From Cephalopachus bancanus (lineage: Eukaryota > Chordata > Mammalia > Primates > Tarsiidae), in the NCBI GenBank assembly GCA_027257055.1, contig JAPVLO010000519.1, positions 806,001 to 870,000 of the forward strand: a stretch of 64,000 bases of DNA, written 5' to 3'. Positions 34,155 to 45,115 of the stretch are shown here, in pieces. The number at the start of each line of letters is the position of its first letter. Positions within the stretch are counted from its first letter, which is position 1. The notes beneath the pieces were generated by a model that did not search any database, was not told the origin of the DNA, and was given only the letters and a program-made list of their open reading frames with translations. A program made the position numbers and the translations under genes.

Positions 34155-34455
34155 TTTCTTTTTTCTTTTTTATTTTTTTGAGTTGGAGACTCACTCTGTC
34201 TCCCAGACTGGAGTGCAGTGGCTGTTCCCGGCCACCGCAGCCTCGACCTGCTGGGCTCCGGCGATCCTTCCGCCTCATCCTTCCAAGTAGCTGGAACTAT
34301 AGGCGTGTGCTACCACACCCAGCTAATTTTTGATTTATTGTAGAGATGAGGTCTCACCAAGTTGCCCAGGCGGGTCTCAAACCCAGGGGCTTGGACAATC
34401 CATTCACCTCAGCTCCCAAAGCACGGGATTACAGACTGAGCCACTGAGCCCGGCT
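34155..34455 (-). mobile_element. lineage-type Alu dimer
   Basis: GAGTTGGAGACTCACTCTGT, CGACCTGCTGGGCTCCGGCG, TTTTTGATTTATTGTAGAGA and CCACTGAGCCCGGCT. Flanked by GACTTTCTT at 34146-34154 and 34456-34464, the TSD. Confidence 0.93.
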
Positions 34456-34464
34456 GACTTTCTT

Positions 34465-35769
34465 GATTATGGAAGTAGTGCATAGAGTCACATTCTGTCA
34501 TACACTTTTAATTTCTAGGTGAATCAGTAAAAACTTTATTTATGGGCACCAATATGTGGACTAGAATTGGCCCTCCAACCATACTTTGATCAAAACTGAC
34601 CTAGACCGTGATTTCTAGGGTACTCTAGCTACAGACTTCTTCAATTTATTGGCTCTTTCTAAAAGACCCGGCACCCACTTAGCCTTCCAGAATTGCACTT
34701 ATGGGTAAAAAATATATTCTAATATAGAAAAGTGGTGACTTGGTGACTTGCTGACAGATCCATTCTTATCTGATTTGTGTGACACCACTCATATAACTGT
34801 CTTTCTGGAAAATTCCATTGGTTTGCCTTCTCATCGAATAATGGCAGCATAGCTCTTCCAGCAAACAAATCTATAAAATTTTACTTATGGCTGTATTAAA
34901 GTGGCAAGCATTAATCTCTAACACTTGCCTCTCAATATCTGCCTGATAGTAAATGGCATTTTTAAATGAAATAGCAATAAATGCAAGTGAAATGGAGAGC
35001 ACATGGCAAGGAGAAAAGAAATGGCTTTGTTTCTAGTTTTGCATAGGTTTATGTATCAACTTTCCCCCCCAAGGAAATGAGGTGGATTCTTTCTATAATA
35101 TTGAATCTCTAAATCACTACTTCATGGGATGTCTTGAACACCTAGAAGAGTACCCATAGTTTTACCAGCACCTGATTAATGAGAGTTTTCTGCCTTTCTT
35201 CTCCAGTTTCTGCATTCTCTGGGAGGAGCATACATGTGGTCTTAAGACCCTGATTTTACAGTCTCCTTCAGAAAGGGTCAAGATCCTAAACAGCCTACAG
35301 CTATTTATGTAGTTTAGTGACAATTAACTTCCTTTTATTGCAGAGATTCTCCTTACTTTTATTTCAAATATTGACTTAAAATTTCATTTACTTTAAGATG
35401 CAATTTATTTGTACCATTATTAAACCAATATAATCTACTTCTGGATTTTGGTTTCACACTAAAACACTTTTGAGGACAGAAATTCATTGTGGTCCAGACA
35501 GTTTCCAAGTCCAGTGGAAGGAAGCATTATTACCAACCTTCATCACTCAACCCTGTTCTTCCCAACAACTAATAACATTCCCTTAAGTCATTTACTTATT
35601 ATCACTTTATTAACATTTTCCCTTTAGTTAGGAATATTTATTATTACTGTTAAACTCAGTGAAAGCAAAAGGACTAAACTGCATTAAACCTCCAGGAGCT
35701 AAGACTCTGAACCCTGCAAAAACAGAAATCCCATGTGCTACTTATAAATGTTGTTTCTTGAATATTCCA
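34465..35769. other. unassigned sequence
   Basis: No recognised repeat, RNA gene or coding signal over about 1.3 kb. Confidence 0.5.
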
Positions 35770-36065
35770 ATTCTGTCCTCCTTCTGGCTCATTATAGGGT
35801 TGCACTTTTTGGACCCTTTTTGGGTAGGGCTATGTGACCAGTTCTGGCCAGTAGATGACAAGCAGTAGTGGCATGTGTCACTTCTAGCTGAGCACTGAAT
35901 TAATGTGTAGTTAGAGCTTTCCATTCCTCTGCCATGAAATGGAACAGAACCCCAGCTTACCCTTGATGAATATGTAGCATGAGCAAAAATTGATTCTTAA
36001 TTTTTTGAAGTCACTGAGATTTGGGGGTTTGTTACTAAGGCAAAACTTAACTTATCCTAACTGAG
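35770..36065 (+). repeat. LTR-like mammalian repeat, probably MaLR/MLT1-type
   Basis: GGGCTATGTGACCAGTTCTG, GGCATGTGTCACTTCTAGCT and GAAGTCACTGAGATTTGGGG, then TTTGTTACTAAGGC and TTATCCTAACTGAGACAG, match the sense order of the repeat seen antisense at 2160-2560. The class is inferred from the CACTGAGATTT/TTTGTTAC ending. Confidence 0.45.
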
Positions 36066-36366
36066 ACAGCTTGCTTTTTGTAGCCTTTTTGAAGCGTCTC
36101 CACTACTTTACTTTGCTTGCCTATTTAAGTTGAATTAAATATATTTTTCCTATAAACAGCATAGCATGGCCCAAGGGTAAATGATAGCCTTGGGGTTTTG
36201 ATTTTGTGGAAGTTTAGTTGTGATACAGAAATTTTATTATGGTTGTAGCTTGTTAAATGGGATTCTACCTACATATGTTTTGCTTAAAATGTATTTGATA
36301 GCTTAATACTGCACATTGTAAGCTATGGAGCAACTGACAAAAATTTAATAAAAATAATGATAGACT
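36066..36366. other. unassigned sequence
   Basis: AT-rich; no recognised feature. Confidence 0.5.
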
Positions 36367-36379
36367 TATAATCAAGGAT

Positions 36380-36671
36380 TTTTTTTTTTTTTTTGAGTTG
36401 GAATCTCACTCTGTCACCCAGACTGGAGTACAGTGACCACTCCCGGCCACCGCAGCCTCCACCTGCTGAGCTCCGGCGATCCTTCCACCCCAGCCTTCCA
36501 AGTAGCTGCAACTACAGGTGCGCGCTACCATGCCCAGCTAGTTTTTTGATTTTTTGTAGAGATGAGGTCTCGCCAAGTTGCCCAGGCGGGTCTTGAACCC
36601 GTGGGCTCAGGCAATCCACTCACCTCAGCCTCCCAAAGCGCCGGATTACAGGCTGAGCCACCGAGCCCAGC
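36380..36671 (-). mobile_element. lineage-type Alu dimer with 13-bp TSD
   Basis: GAGTTGGAATCTCACTCTGT, ACCGCAGCCTCCACCTGCTG, TTTTTTGATTTTTTGTAGAG and GAGCCACCGAGCCCAGC. The flanking duplication is TATAATCAAGGAT (36367-36379) and TATAATCAATGAT (36672-36684), with one difference. Confidence 0.95.
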
Positions 36672-36684
36672 TATAATCAATGAT

Positions 36685-36922
36685 ATTAATAATTAATTTA
36701 AATATAAGTGAACTAAGCATTCTGCATAAAAGGCAGAGACTTGACAGACTGGATGAAAAACAAAAAAGACACATCTAGATGGTATTTATAAGAGATGAAC
36801 TTTACATTTAAAGATACAAATAAGCTGAAAGTAAAAATATGGAATAAAGATATACCATGCAAACATTGATTTACAAATATGTCTGAGAAGGGCCCAGAAA
36901 TTTACCCGCAAATATTTTAGTA

Positions 36923-36926
<4 letters not shown>
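36685..36926. other. unassigned sequence
   Basis: No recognised feature. Confidence 0.5.

Positions 36927-36976
<50 letters not shown>
36927..36976. repeat. (GA)n microsatellite
   Basis: About twenty-five perfect GA units. Confidence 0.95.
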
Positions 36977-36980
<4 letters not shown>

Positions 36981-37429
36981 AAATTCAAGCAAGGCACAGA
37001 CTTTCATTATTTTCAAATATTAAGCATATTAAACATTTTCTTATGTAGTTGTTACTTAAATACAGGTGCTTTGCGTCTTGAAAAAAGAAAACATCTGGAG
37101 CCTTTTGAGATAAAAATGGTCATGCAAAGGAACCTCTTAAAATAATAAAATGTAGAACTCAAAGAGGACTTAAAAATCATTTAATCCAGTGTTTCTAAAA
37201 GAAATAGAATTACCACCTATGGTATGTGGAAATGTGGCATTTAAAAACGTTTTAATAGTTATAAATTTAATAAGATTCACTAGGAAACACTATAATTAAT
37301 ATATCACATTCATAATTTCACCAGCATTATATACTACAAAGAAAAAGTTTACACAAAAGAGTCATGTTTTAATTTTTTTAAATTGTTAGGGAAATAATAC
37401 CAGATATGGTATTCAAATATGGTAAAAAA
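36977..37429. other. unassigned sequence
   Basis: AT-rich, no recognised feature. Confidence 0.5.
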
Positions 37430-37570
37430 AAATGACAGTGACAAGAAAATGACTAAATTATCTGATTGAACCCAATTCTCTCACAGGAAAAACTAAAGTC
37501 CAGAGAGCAGAAATAACTTGTTTAAGATCACATAGTAAGTGAATGACAAGCCTGAGTCTAGAAACCAGTT
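37430..37570 (-). repeat. MIR-like SINE fragment
   Basis: GAAAAACTAAAGTCCAGAGA and TTAAGATCACATAGTAAGTG correspond to the antisense MIR core. Confidence 0.6.
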
Positions 37571-37667
37571 ATTATAATACCCAATGCAGTGCTTTTTATT
37601 ACATTTTGCTATTTAAGAAAAAATCAATTACTTGGATATTTTGGAACATTTTCTATGCAATGACAAG

Positions 37668-37710
37668 AAGTTATATATTTTGGTGTATGCCCATGTGTCA
37701 TTAATTCAAT
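37668..37710. repeat. direct repeat, copy 1
   Basis: AAGTTATATATTTTGGTGTA followed by TGCCCATGTGTCATTAATTC. Nearly identical to 38116-38156 (two-base gap), same orientation, 448 bp apart. Confidence 0.9.
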
Positions 37711-37924
37711 GCAATGACAAATAAATAAACTGACATTTATGGATTTACTTACCCTGTGTTCTATTTTCAAATGGCCTTGCCTTCACTGTAACTTGCCAGA
37801 ATGGAATGAACATAATACAGATTCAAACCAATTTATTTGTCCATCTCGACCATCTTTATTTCTTACAAGTGGTTGATGTTAACTCTGAAGCTCTAAATTC
37901 CTGAACCATCAATGAGAAATTGTT

Positions 37925-38090
37925 TTACTGGTAATGATGATATCTCCCACCCCTATTAGAATGTAAACTACACAAAGCAAAGTCTCTGTCCATTTTATTC
38001 ACTGCTATATCCTCAGAACTTAGAATGGTGCCTTGCTTATAGTGAGTACCAATGTATTATCTGTTGGTGAAGTGAATTTAAAAGATCAAG
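37925..38090 (+). mobile_element. L2 LINE 3' end
   Basis: ATTAGAATGTAAACTACACA, CTGTCCATTTTATTCACTGC, CAGAACTTAGAATGGTGCCT and TGCTTATAGTGAGTACCA are the L2 3' end in order. Confidence 0.7.
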
Positions 38091-38115
38091 AGGATAATGT
38101 AACCCTAGCAGAAAT

Positions 38116-38156
38116 AAGTTATATATTTTGGTGTATGCCCGTGTCATTAATTCAAT
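38116..38156. repeat. direct repeat, copy 2
   Basis: AAGTTATATATTTTGGTGTA followed by TGCCCGTGTCATTAATTCAA; partner of 37668-37710. Confidence 0.9.
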
Positions 38157-38420
38157 AGTAGTAGCCATTCATTTATGTATTCACTTGACAAACATCTGTA
38201 CAGTATCTACCATGTGTCAGGCACTGTCTTGGTATGAGGGACATAATAGAGAAAGAGACAAATATGACATCTCCTTTCACATAACTCATTTTCTGTTAGA
38301 GCTACCACAGACTAGCAAATATGATTAAATGTGTTATATTCACATTAGATAATAAGTATAAAGGTGATATGGGAGGTGTATAGGGAGAACATGTCCCCCA
38401 GACTTGATAGCAAAGAAAAT
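38157..38420 (-). mobile_element. L2 LINE 3' part, antisense
   Basis: TTCACTTGACAAACATCTGT, ACCATGTGTCAGGCACTGTC, AAAGGTGATATGGGAGGTGT are the antisense L2 order (AACAAATATTTATTGAGC-type head, then CAGGCACTG). Confidence 0.6.
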
Positions 38421-38775
38421 CTAAGTTGAACCTAAAAGATGAATGCAATTAATTAGTGAAAAACAGTTTATGACTAATTAGCACTGTGGTAAAACCCCAG
38501 AGCCAGCCCTAGGCAAAAAGACCATATATAAAAATGCCTTCTCTTTTCCTATGAGTGTCTCTGACAGATTTCAATTTTGTGTTCTATTTCCAAAGGGCCT
38601 GACCCTCCACTGAGCCCCACTATAGTATTAGCTGATAAAAGTTCAAGGCATTTCTCCTTCTAGAGATATTCTAAAGAAGCATAAAATTCTCCATTTTTTT
38701 TTGTATCCTCTCAGCTACAAAAATGAACTTAGCATACTTTCTTATAATAACTAATGTTGATGTCATTGTTTAGAG
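38421..38775. other. unassigned sequence
   Basis: No recognised feature. Confidence 0.5.
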
Positions 38776-38993
38776 AAGAGGTTGCCAAACTACAGTCCAC
38801 TGGACAATCACCTATCCCTATAAATAAAAGTTTCTTGGCACATAGTCATGCTCACTCATTTACACATTGCTTATTGCTGGTTTTGCCCTACAATGGCAGA
38901 GCTGAATAGGTAGTTGCAAAATAAACTGTATGACCCCTCTGGGATAAGATATATTGTCCCTGACCCTTTACTGAAAAAGCTTGCAATGCCTAG
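38776..38993 (-). mobile_element. hAT-Charlie element, probably MER1-like
   Basis: GGTTGCCAAACTACAGTCCA at the left and CTTTACTGAAAAAGCTTGCA at the right form the inverted ends. The interior ATAAATAAAAGTTTCTTGGC, CACATAGTCATGCTCACTCA and CTACAATGGCAGAGCTGAAT matches this common non-autonomous family. Confidence 0.75.
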
Positions 38994-39564
38994 TTTAGAA
39001 TTGTGATTTTAATCCTTAAAGATATTCAAATTTTTTTTTACAATGGAAAATTAAATTTACTGACATATTCGGTCAACTTCTGTACTCACTATTGTTCTCA
39101 GAAATAATATCTTCCTTCTGTGTTTACTTTTCTTCACTGTAAGATGCATTTTTCAATAATGCTTTAAATGAGAATCTATCTTAAACTTTCTTAGTTTTTG
39201 TATGTTTGAAAATGCCTTTATTTTGGCTTAGATTATAAATGATAATTTGAGTATAAAATTTCAGGTTCACAGTCTTCTCCCACTCCTAGTACTTTGAAGG
39301 TATAATTTTATTGTCTATGAATTCTTCTCTCAGTTGAGAAATCAGCTCAATCTTTTGTATATCAGATCTGTCCTTTCTGTCTGGTATCTTTTAAGATTAT
39401 CTCTTTAACTTTGTTTTTCTTCAGTCTTACTAGGTGTGCCTAGGTATATATTTATTTGTACTTAGCCTGCTTGGTACTTGAAATGCGTTTTTAATCTAAG
39501 GAGTTATTTTTAGTTACAAATAATTACCAGCTATTATATTTTCAAAGGATTCTTTTCTTTATTT

Positions 39565-40438
39565 TTAAATTTATTTTAATTGGCAAATAATAATTGTATA
39601 TATTTGTGGGGTACAATGCTGTATTTCAATATACATATACGTTGTAGAGTGATCAGATCAGTCTAATTAACATATCCATGACCTCAAAATATTTATTTTG
39701 TGTATGAGGACATTGAAATTCTCTTTTAGATATTTTGAGATATGCAACACATTATTATTAACTATAGTCACCATAGTGTTCAACAGAGCACCAGAACTGA
39801 CCCCTCCTGCCTAGCTGAAACTTTGTACCCTTTAATTTTCTCCCTTTTTTCTGTCTACCCTCCCCACCCAGTCTCTAGTAATCACCATTCTACTCTATGT
39901 TCATGAATTTGACTTATTTGCACCTGGCTGATTTTACTTAATATCATGCCCTTTGGGTTTATTCATGTCACAAATGATAGAATTTCTTGCTTTTTAAAGG
40001 ACGAATAGTATTCCATTTGTGTAAGTGTATGTGTGTACACACACACACACACACACACACAGTGCATTTTTTAATTCATTCATCTGTTGATAGGCACTTT
40101 AGTTGTTTTCTTACCTTGAATAGTGTGAATAATGCTGAAGTAAACAAAGGAGAACAAATGTCTCTTCAGCATACTAATTTCAGTCTTTTGGATATACACC
40201 CAGAGGTAAGATGCTGAGTCATATTGTAATCTTATTTTTAGTTTTTCAAAGAAAATTTATACTGTTTCTACAATGGCTATGCTAATTTACATTCCCATCA
40301 ACATTCCCATCAAGGGTGTGCAGGGTGCAAGGGTGTGCAAGGGTTACCTTTTCTCTACACCCTCACCAACACTTGTTATCTTTAATTATTTTGATAGTGA
40401 TTAATATAATAGGTGTGAGGTAGTATCTCATTGCATTT
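39565..40438 (-). mobile_element. L1 3' UTR and ORF2 end, antisense
   Basis: GGGGTACAATGCTGTATTTC, AGAGTGATCAGATCAGTCTA, AGCACCAGAACTGACCCCTC, GAATAGTATTCCATTTGTG and TTTACATTCCCATCAACATT give the antisense 3' UTR and C-terminal ORF2. A CA tract (40037-40061) and a small internal duplication (ATTCCCATCAAC, AAGGGTGTGCA) are local additions. Confidence 0.75.
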
Positions 40439-40439
40439 T

Positions 40440-40610
40440 TAAAAGTTTTATTTTATTTTTAATTGACAAATAATAATTTTATATATGGGATAAAATGTGA
40501 TGTTTTGGTACATGCATACATTTGGAATGATCAAATTCGGTTAATTAACATATCCATCACTTCAAATATTTATCATTTCTTTGTGATGACATCATTTAAA
40601 ATCTCAAAGA
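40440..40610 (-). mobile_element. second L1 3' UTR fragment, antisense
   Basis: TTTTTAATTGACAAATAATA, AAATGTGATGTTTTGGTACA and GGTTAATTAACATATCCATC repeat the same 3' UTR region seen at 39565, so this is a separate insertion. A smaller related piece is at 40735-40800 (AGTTTCAGGGTACATGTGAT). Confidence 0.7.
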
Positions 40611-41000
40611 GTTTATTTCTAACATTCTACTAATTCCTTTCTCCTGAAAGTTTTATGAGATAAATATTGGAAATTCTTGGTCTATTCTTCATGTTCCTTC
40701 ATGTATCCTTTATCTTATTTTATTTTTTAAAACAATATTTTTTATTTATGCATAATAGATGTACATAGTTTCAGGGTACATGTGATATTTAGTACATTCA
40801 TATAATTTTTAAATTATTATTTTATTTTAAAGACTTTATATATTTTTAATTATTGTCTCTTATGCCTTATTCTCAGTTAATTTTATCCAAAAACTCTTCT
40901 AATTCATTAATTCTTCATTCAACTCTGTCAAGTCTATAGCATTGTTTTTATTTCAATGAATAATGAAATGGATGAGATCTGTCTAAGCCCTTAGACTTAA

Positions 41001-41513
41001 GCTTGGATCATAACCTACATCATGTGTAAAGTACTTTTTATTTCTCTAGCCCACAGCAACTGGATTTTCAGCTGCTTCTGCTTGCTTCTAAACATATGAC
41101 CTAGAAGTGACTTCAGGGTTACTTACCATTTTATGCTTTTCTTTTGTCCTATTTCTGGTCCTCAGAGATAACCATATTACTATATATATATATTTCTCTT
41201 TTTATATGTCACAACTTTACGTTTGGAACAGAGTAGTAATTGAAGAATGAATTCACTACACCATTTCAATCAAATGTCTCTTTCCAGAAGTGTTTGTAAC
41301 TAACAGAGATTATTTAAGAATAAATGACTCCACGAATAGAAATGAATGAATTTATAACAGTGTGTCTTAAGGCAGCACGGCTTGCTGTTAGGGATTTAGG
41401 AGAAGAGTATTTATGGGATTCCTCAAACTGTATCACATAAACAACTGCATCCTTCAAGAGTGGACACAGTAATGACATATACATACCCCTTTCAAATAGG
41501 TTATTCCATCTAT
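41001..41513. other. unassigned sequence with (TA)n
   Basis: A (TA)n run lies near 41180-41194; otherwise unrecognised. Confidence 0.5.
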
Positions 41514-42102
41514 GAAGGGGGAATCCCCCAAAACCCAGAATTTATTTATAAAAAATTGTGTATTTATTCTTCCATATTTAATCTTCAGTCACCTTTAAAG
41601 TATTCTCCGTTTGAGGCAATACACCTATTGAGATGCTTTTTCCACTGCTCCAAACAGTTTTTGAACTCATCAATTTTGGTGCCTTTTAGTGCTTCTGCCA
41701 TTTTTGTTTCACCTCTCCCACAGTGGCAAAATGTTTCCTTTTGAGGATATTTTCATGGGAGAGTAGTCACTTGGGATGAGATCGGGTGAATAGGGAGGTT
41801 GAGGCACAAGGTTTTGAGTGTTTTTAGTGAAAAACTGCTGTTTTTAGTGAAAAACTGCTGAGCATTGAACACTGTGTGAGCAGGTGCACTTGTAAATCAC
41901 CCATCATGGAATGAGCAAACAATTGAAAGAATCTCAAAAAAAAAAAAATCACTGAAGCTGAACAGAGCCTCTCACAACAACACTAGCAGATACACTGATG
42001 ACCATGGGTTTCTCAAACACTTACCTAGCTAGCGGGGGAAGCCTGTACTACAAAGGGTGGCCAAAAGAGGATTCTGACTTTTTGGGGGAGTCCTCCTTTG
42101 TA
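41514..42102 (-). mobile_element. mariner DNA transposon, internally deleted
   Basis: Inverted ends: GAAGGGGGAATCCCCCAAAA at the left, TTTTTGGGGGAGTCCTCCTT at the right, both next to TA. The left part is antisense C-terminal transposase (ACTGCTCCAAACAGTTTTTG; CATTTTTGTTTCACCTCTCC). The middle has a local 23-bp duplication around TGTTTTTAGTGAAAAACTGC (near 41818-41860). The interior join at CACCCATCATGGAATG is shared with 43460-44010, so the two copies descend from one deletion derivative. Confidence 0.85.
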
Positions 42103-43459
42103 TATAAGATTCACATGGAAGTTTTATTCCTGAAGATTTCATGGATTTAGGGATACTTATATTCTCATAGTTCCCTTTAGTTTTGGACTTTTACTTTTAT
42201 GTGTGCTGTCTTCTACAATGCCCTGGGCTAGACTCCCTCTACCCCCTCTCAAAAATAAAAATAAAAATAAAACCTTTTTTCTTCCTTTCTACAAACAATC
42301 AAAGAATAAACCTTTTGCCATAAAAAATGTGGAGACTTTTGGAAAGAAGATTCACATTGAAGAAATGAAACTATTTTAAAATTGAAGGCTAAATACCTTT
42401 GTTTTTGAGTCTTTCACATGCACACAAATAAATACAAGTTAATGAGGTCAATGTCGATAACTTGGCTGTGATATTATACTATAGTTTTGCAAAATTTACC
42501 ATTGGAGGAAATTGAGCAAAGTGCAAAAAAAGTCTCTCTATATCATGTTTTATAAATGCATGTGAACATGTAATTATATCAATTATATTAAAAAGTTAAA
42601 CAAAGTCAGACAACTTTGCCACTGAAGAGTTTTCTATCTGGCTCTTTCTAGTCCACATAGTGTCCAATCTTCCGTCATTATGGTAGTATCTCCTCATTTT
42701 TTCTCTTCCTTGCCTTCTTTCCTGAATCAAAAAAATAAAAGAAAGAAAAAGAAAACAAAAAAATATATCTTTGTATCGTGTAGAGCAAACTGGCAACTAT
42801 CTTTTATTGCCTTGTCTCTTTCCAAAATCCATGTCTTCATTCCTAGGGCCTCACCCTCCATTCCTAGAGTCTTAAAAATTATTTTTCCTAAAAAGTTTTA
42901 ATCCCAAGAATTCTAATGTCTAGCTGCTTAGATGATATGTATTTTACCTCCCTAAAAAGAAATATTTACTGCTACGCTGGAAGGACTTGATAAACAAATT
43001 TTAAAAAATAAAAAACTTAAGTTCTGAGTAAAATATAAACTGGAGTGCAATTAATCAATTTTGTGGTTGTGATTTGCTACTGAGTGGTCCTGTTGAGGTT
43101 TCTGCCTTCATGGTGCCTGCAGGAATAGGAAAACAGGTACTGGAGTGTGGGAAAGTTTAAATCATTCCTTAGTGTCTTGTCTGATTATAGGTACTTAAAT
43201 ACAATTGGAGTTTGATAGAAAGAATAAAACAAAGACTAGGAAATAGAGAGAAGTTCTTTGAACTCAGAAGGAGGAGTGATATACAGTTTATTTGGAAATG
43301 GAAAGTCACGATATCTCTGAATATAGCAGATAGTGCAAGTCTTTCCAAAATGAAGGATGAGAAAAACTTATACTCTCGGATATTTCTTTGGGAGGCACAG
43401 ACTCTGGATAATGATAGTTAACACATCTATAATTCATATTATGAGAAGCAACACAGAAA
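42103..43459. other. unassigned sequence
   Basis: No recognised repeat. Short A/AG-rich stretches near 42250-42275 and 42727-42765. Confidence 0.5.
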
Positions 43460-44010
43460 AAAAACAGAATTAACTTTTGGAGGATGAACCTTTTGTAGTA
43501 CAGGTTCCCTTACTAGGTAAGTGTTCTAGGAACCCATCGGCATCACTGTACAAGCTGGCATTGTTGTGAGAGGCTGCGTTGGGCTTCAGTGAAGTTTCTT
43601 TTTGGAGATGCTTCACCATATTTGCCCATTCCATGATGGGTGGTTTACAAGTGCACCTGCCCACACTATGCTGTGTTCAGTAGTTTTCAACAAAAAACAG
43701 CATGACCCCTGTGTCCCACCCTTCCTATTCACTGGATCTCACCCCAAGAGACTTTTTGTTTGTTTCCCCAAATGAAAAAGTCCTCAAAAGGAAACGTTTT
43801 GCCACTTTGCAAGAGGTGAAACAAAAAATGGCAGAAGTACTAAGAGACATTAAAATTGGAGTTCAAAAACTGTTTTGAGCAGTGGAAAAAGCATCTCAAT
43901 AGGCATATTGCATCAAATGGAGAGTACTTTGAAGGTGACTAATGTTTAAACATGTAAGTATAAATACACTTTTTTATAGATAAATTTTAGGTTTTTTGGA
44001 TTCCCCTCAT
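43460..44010 (+). mobile_element. mariner DNA transposon, internally deleted
   Basis: Begins with an eroded end (AACTTTTGGAGGATGAACCT), passes through the shared join CATTCCATGATGGGTGG, and continues into sense transposase sequence: CCTATTCACTGGATCTCACC, AGGTGAAACAAAAAATGGCA, ACTGTTTTGAGCAGTGGAAA. It ends in GGTTTTTTGGATTCCCCTCA. It is broken by stops and frameshifts and lacks the N-terminal half. Confidence 0.83.
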
Positions 44011-44013
44011 ATA

Positions 44014-44185
44014 CACCAGACAGATAATCTAAACCTTTTGTATATATTAACTAATTTAATTTTCATGGTGATTTCATGGAATGAATACTACTACATTCTA
44101 ATATCTGTATTAGGAAACAAAAGCATTGACTGGTTATGCTACTTACCTAAGGTCATATGGCTGTTAAACCTTAGGTAATCTTCCT
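44014..44185 (-). repeat. MIR-like SINE
   Basis: TTAACTAATTTAATTTTCAT, CTGTATTAGGAAACAAAAGC and CTTACCTAAGGTCATATGGC match the antisense MIR core. Confidence 0.6.
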
Positions 44186-44211
44186 CTAGAGTGGATAAAT
44201 TTAACACTCTA

Positions 44212-44430
44212 TTTTTAATCCAGATTTGAGTCCTAGATCTGCTACTTAATACATATGTGACATTAGGTAAGATACTTAACTTGTATGAATCAAAATTTCA
44301 TCAAGAGAAAATATATTGCTATGAGGATTAAATAAAACACTGCATATAAGGAAGTTAAAGTAATGCCAGAATCAAAGCAAGTACTCAGTGCATGCTAGCT
44401 GCTATAATTATTAGTAGTGGTGGTGCTTTT
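44212..44430 (+). repeat. MIR SINE
   Basis: TTGAGTCCTAGATCTGCTAC, GACATTAGGTAAGATACTTA, TGCTATGAGGATTAAATAAA and CAAGTACTCAGTGCATGCTA match sense MIR. Confidence 0.8.
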
Positions 44431-44814
44431 TTTAAAAAAAGGTACTGTTGTTTTTGTCTCTCCCTTTCCTCTCCTTTCCATCACTGACAGCTGAAGGGAG
44501 AGTGTTCTCACATCTGAAAGAGAAGTAACCAGAGGATCTTTAAAATGAAGTCGGGCTGAGAAATGAGAAAAAGACTACAGTCCCAAACTAGAACATGCCA
44601 AAGTGAGTCACAAAAATGCTTTAATTAAACTAATCAGTGGCTGCATATTAGGTTAGGGTTAGAATAAATTGATGAAAATTAAGAATTTTATGTTAGATAT
44701 AGTTTTTTAAAAATTCACTTTATAAGATCTTTTACAAGATGCATTTTTCAGTACCAACAGAAATATGAAAAGGATCAATATAACTCATTTGTATAAAAAT
44801 GTAAAATAAAGCAA
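44431..44814. other. unassigned sequence
   Basis: No recognised feature. Confidence 0.5.
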
Positions 44815-45115
44815 CAATCAGCTGCCATTTCTCCTATCAGAATGAAGCAGAATATAGCACTGACAGTTGCCTGTGGTGAATACATTCATACACTGTGCAA
44901 CCTCTTTGGTGGACAATTTAGTGGTATCTATCAACATTTTTAATGCACAATCCCTTTAATCCAGCTATTCCATTCCTAGAAGTGTATCTTACAGCAATGT
45001 TCACACTATTGAATAAAAATGTACGTACAAGGCTGTTAGCAGCATCATTTGCATTTTTAAAAACCTGGAAACACCTTAAATGTCCATCAAGCCCTGAATG
45101 CTGCTATAGCATGTG
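44815..45115 (+). mobile_element. old L1M ORF2 C-terminal fragment
   Basis: TGTGCAACCTCTTTGGTGGA, CCAGCTATTCCATTCCTAGA, GTACGTACAAGGCTGTTAGC and CTGGAAACACCTTAAATGTC match the end of old L1M ORF2 (NPAIPFLEV, TWKHLKCPS in translation). The 89-codon frame here is a piece of this relic. Confidence 0.75.

Larger units (their letters stand above)
39080..41000 (-). mobile_element. old L1M/HAL1-type LINE, antisense, with younger L1 pieces inside
   Basis: AAAATGCCTTTATTTTGGCT, GTATAAAATTTCAGGTTCAC, CTATGAATTCTTCTCTCAGT and CTTTTAAGATTATCTCTTTA are antisense old L1 sequence to about 39560. The pattern resumes near 40620 and 40860 (CTCTTCTAATTCATTAATTC). L1 3' UTR fragments at 39565-40438, 40440-40610 and 40735-40800 sit between. 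Confidence 0.5.

Noticed and set aside
34012..34333. His-Thr repeat and Val-Cys repeat frames
   Set aside because: Produced by the CA microsatellite.
40037..40061. CA tract as an independent feature in the L1
   Set aside because: Local microsatellite growth within the L1 copy; noted there instead of separately.
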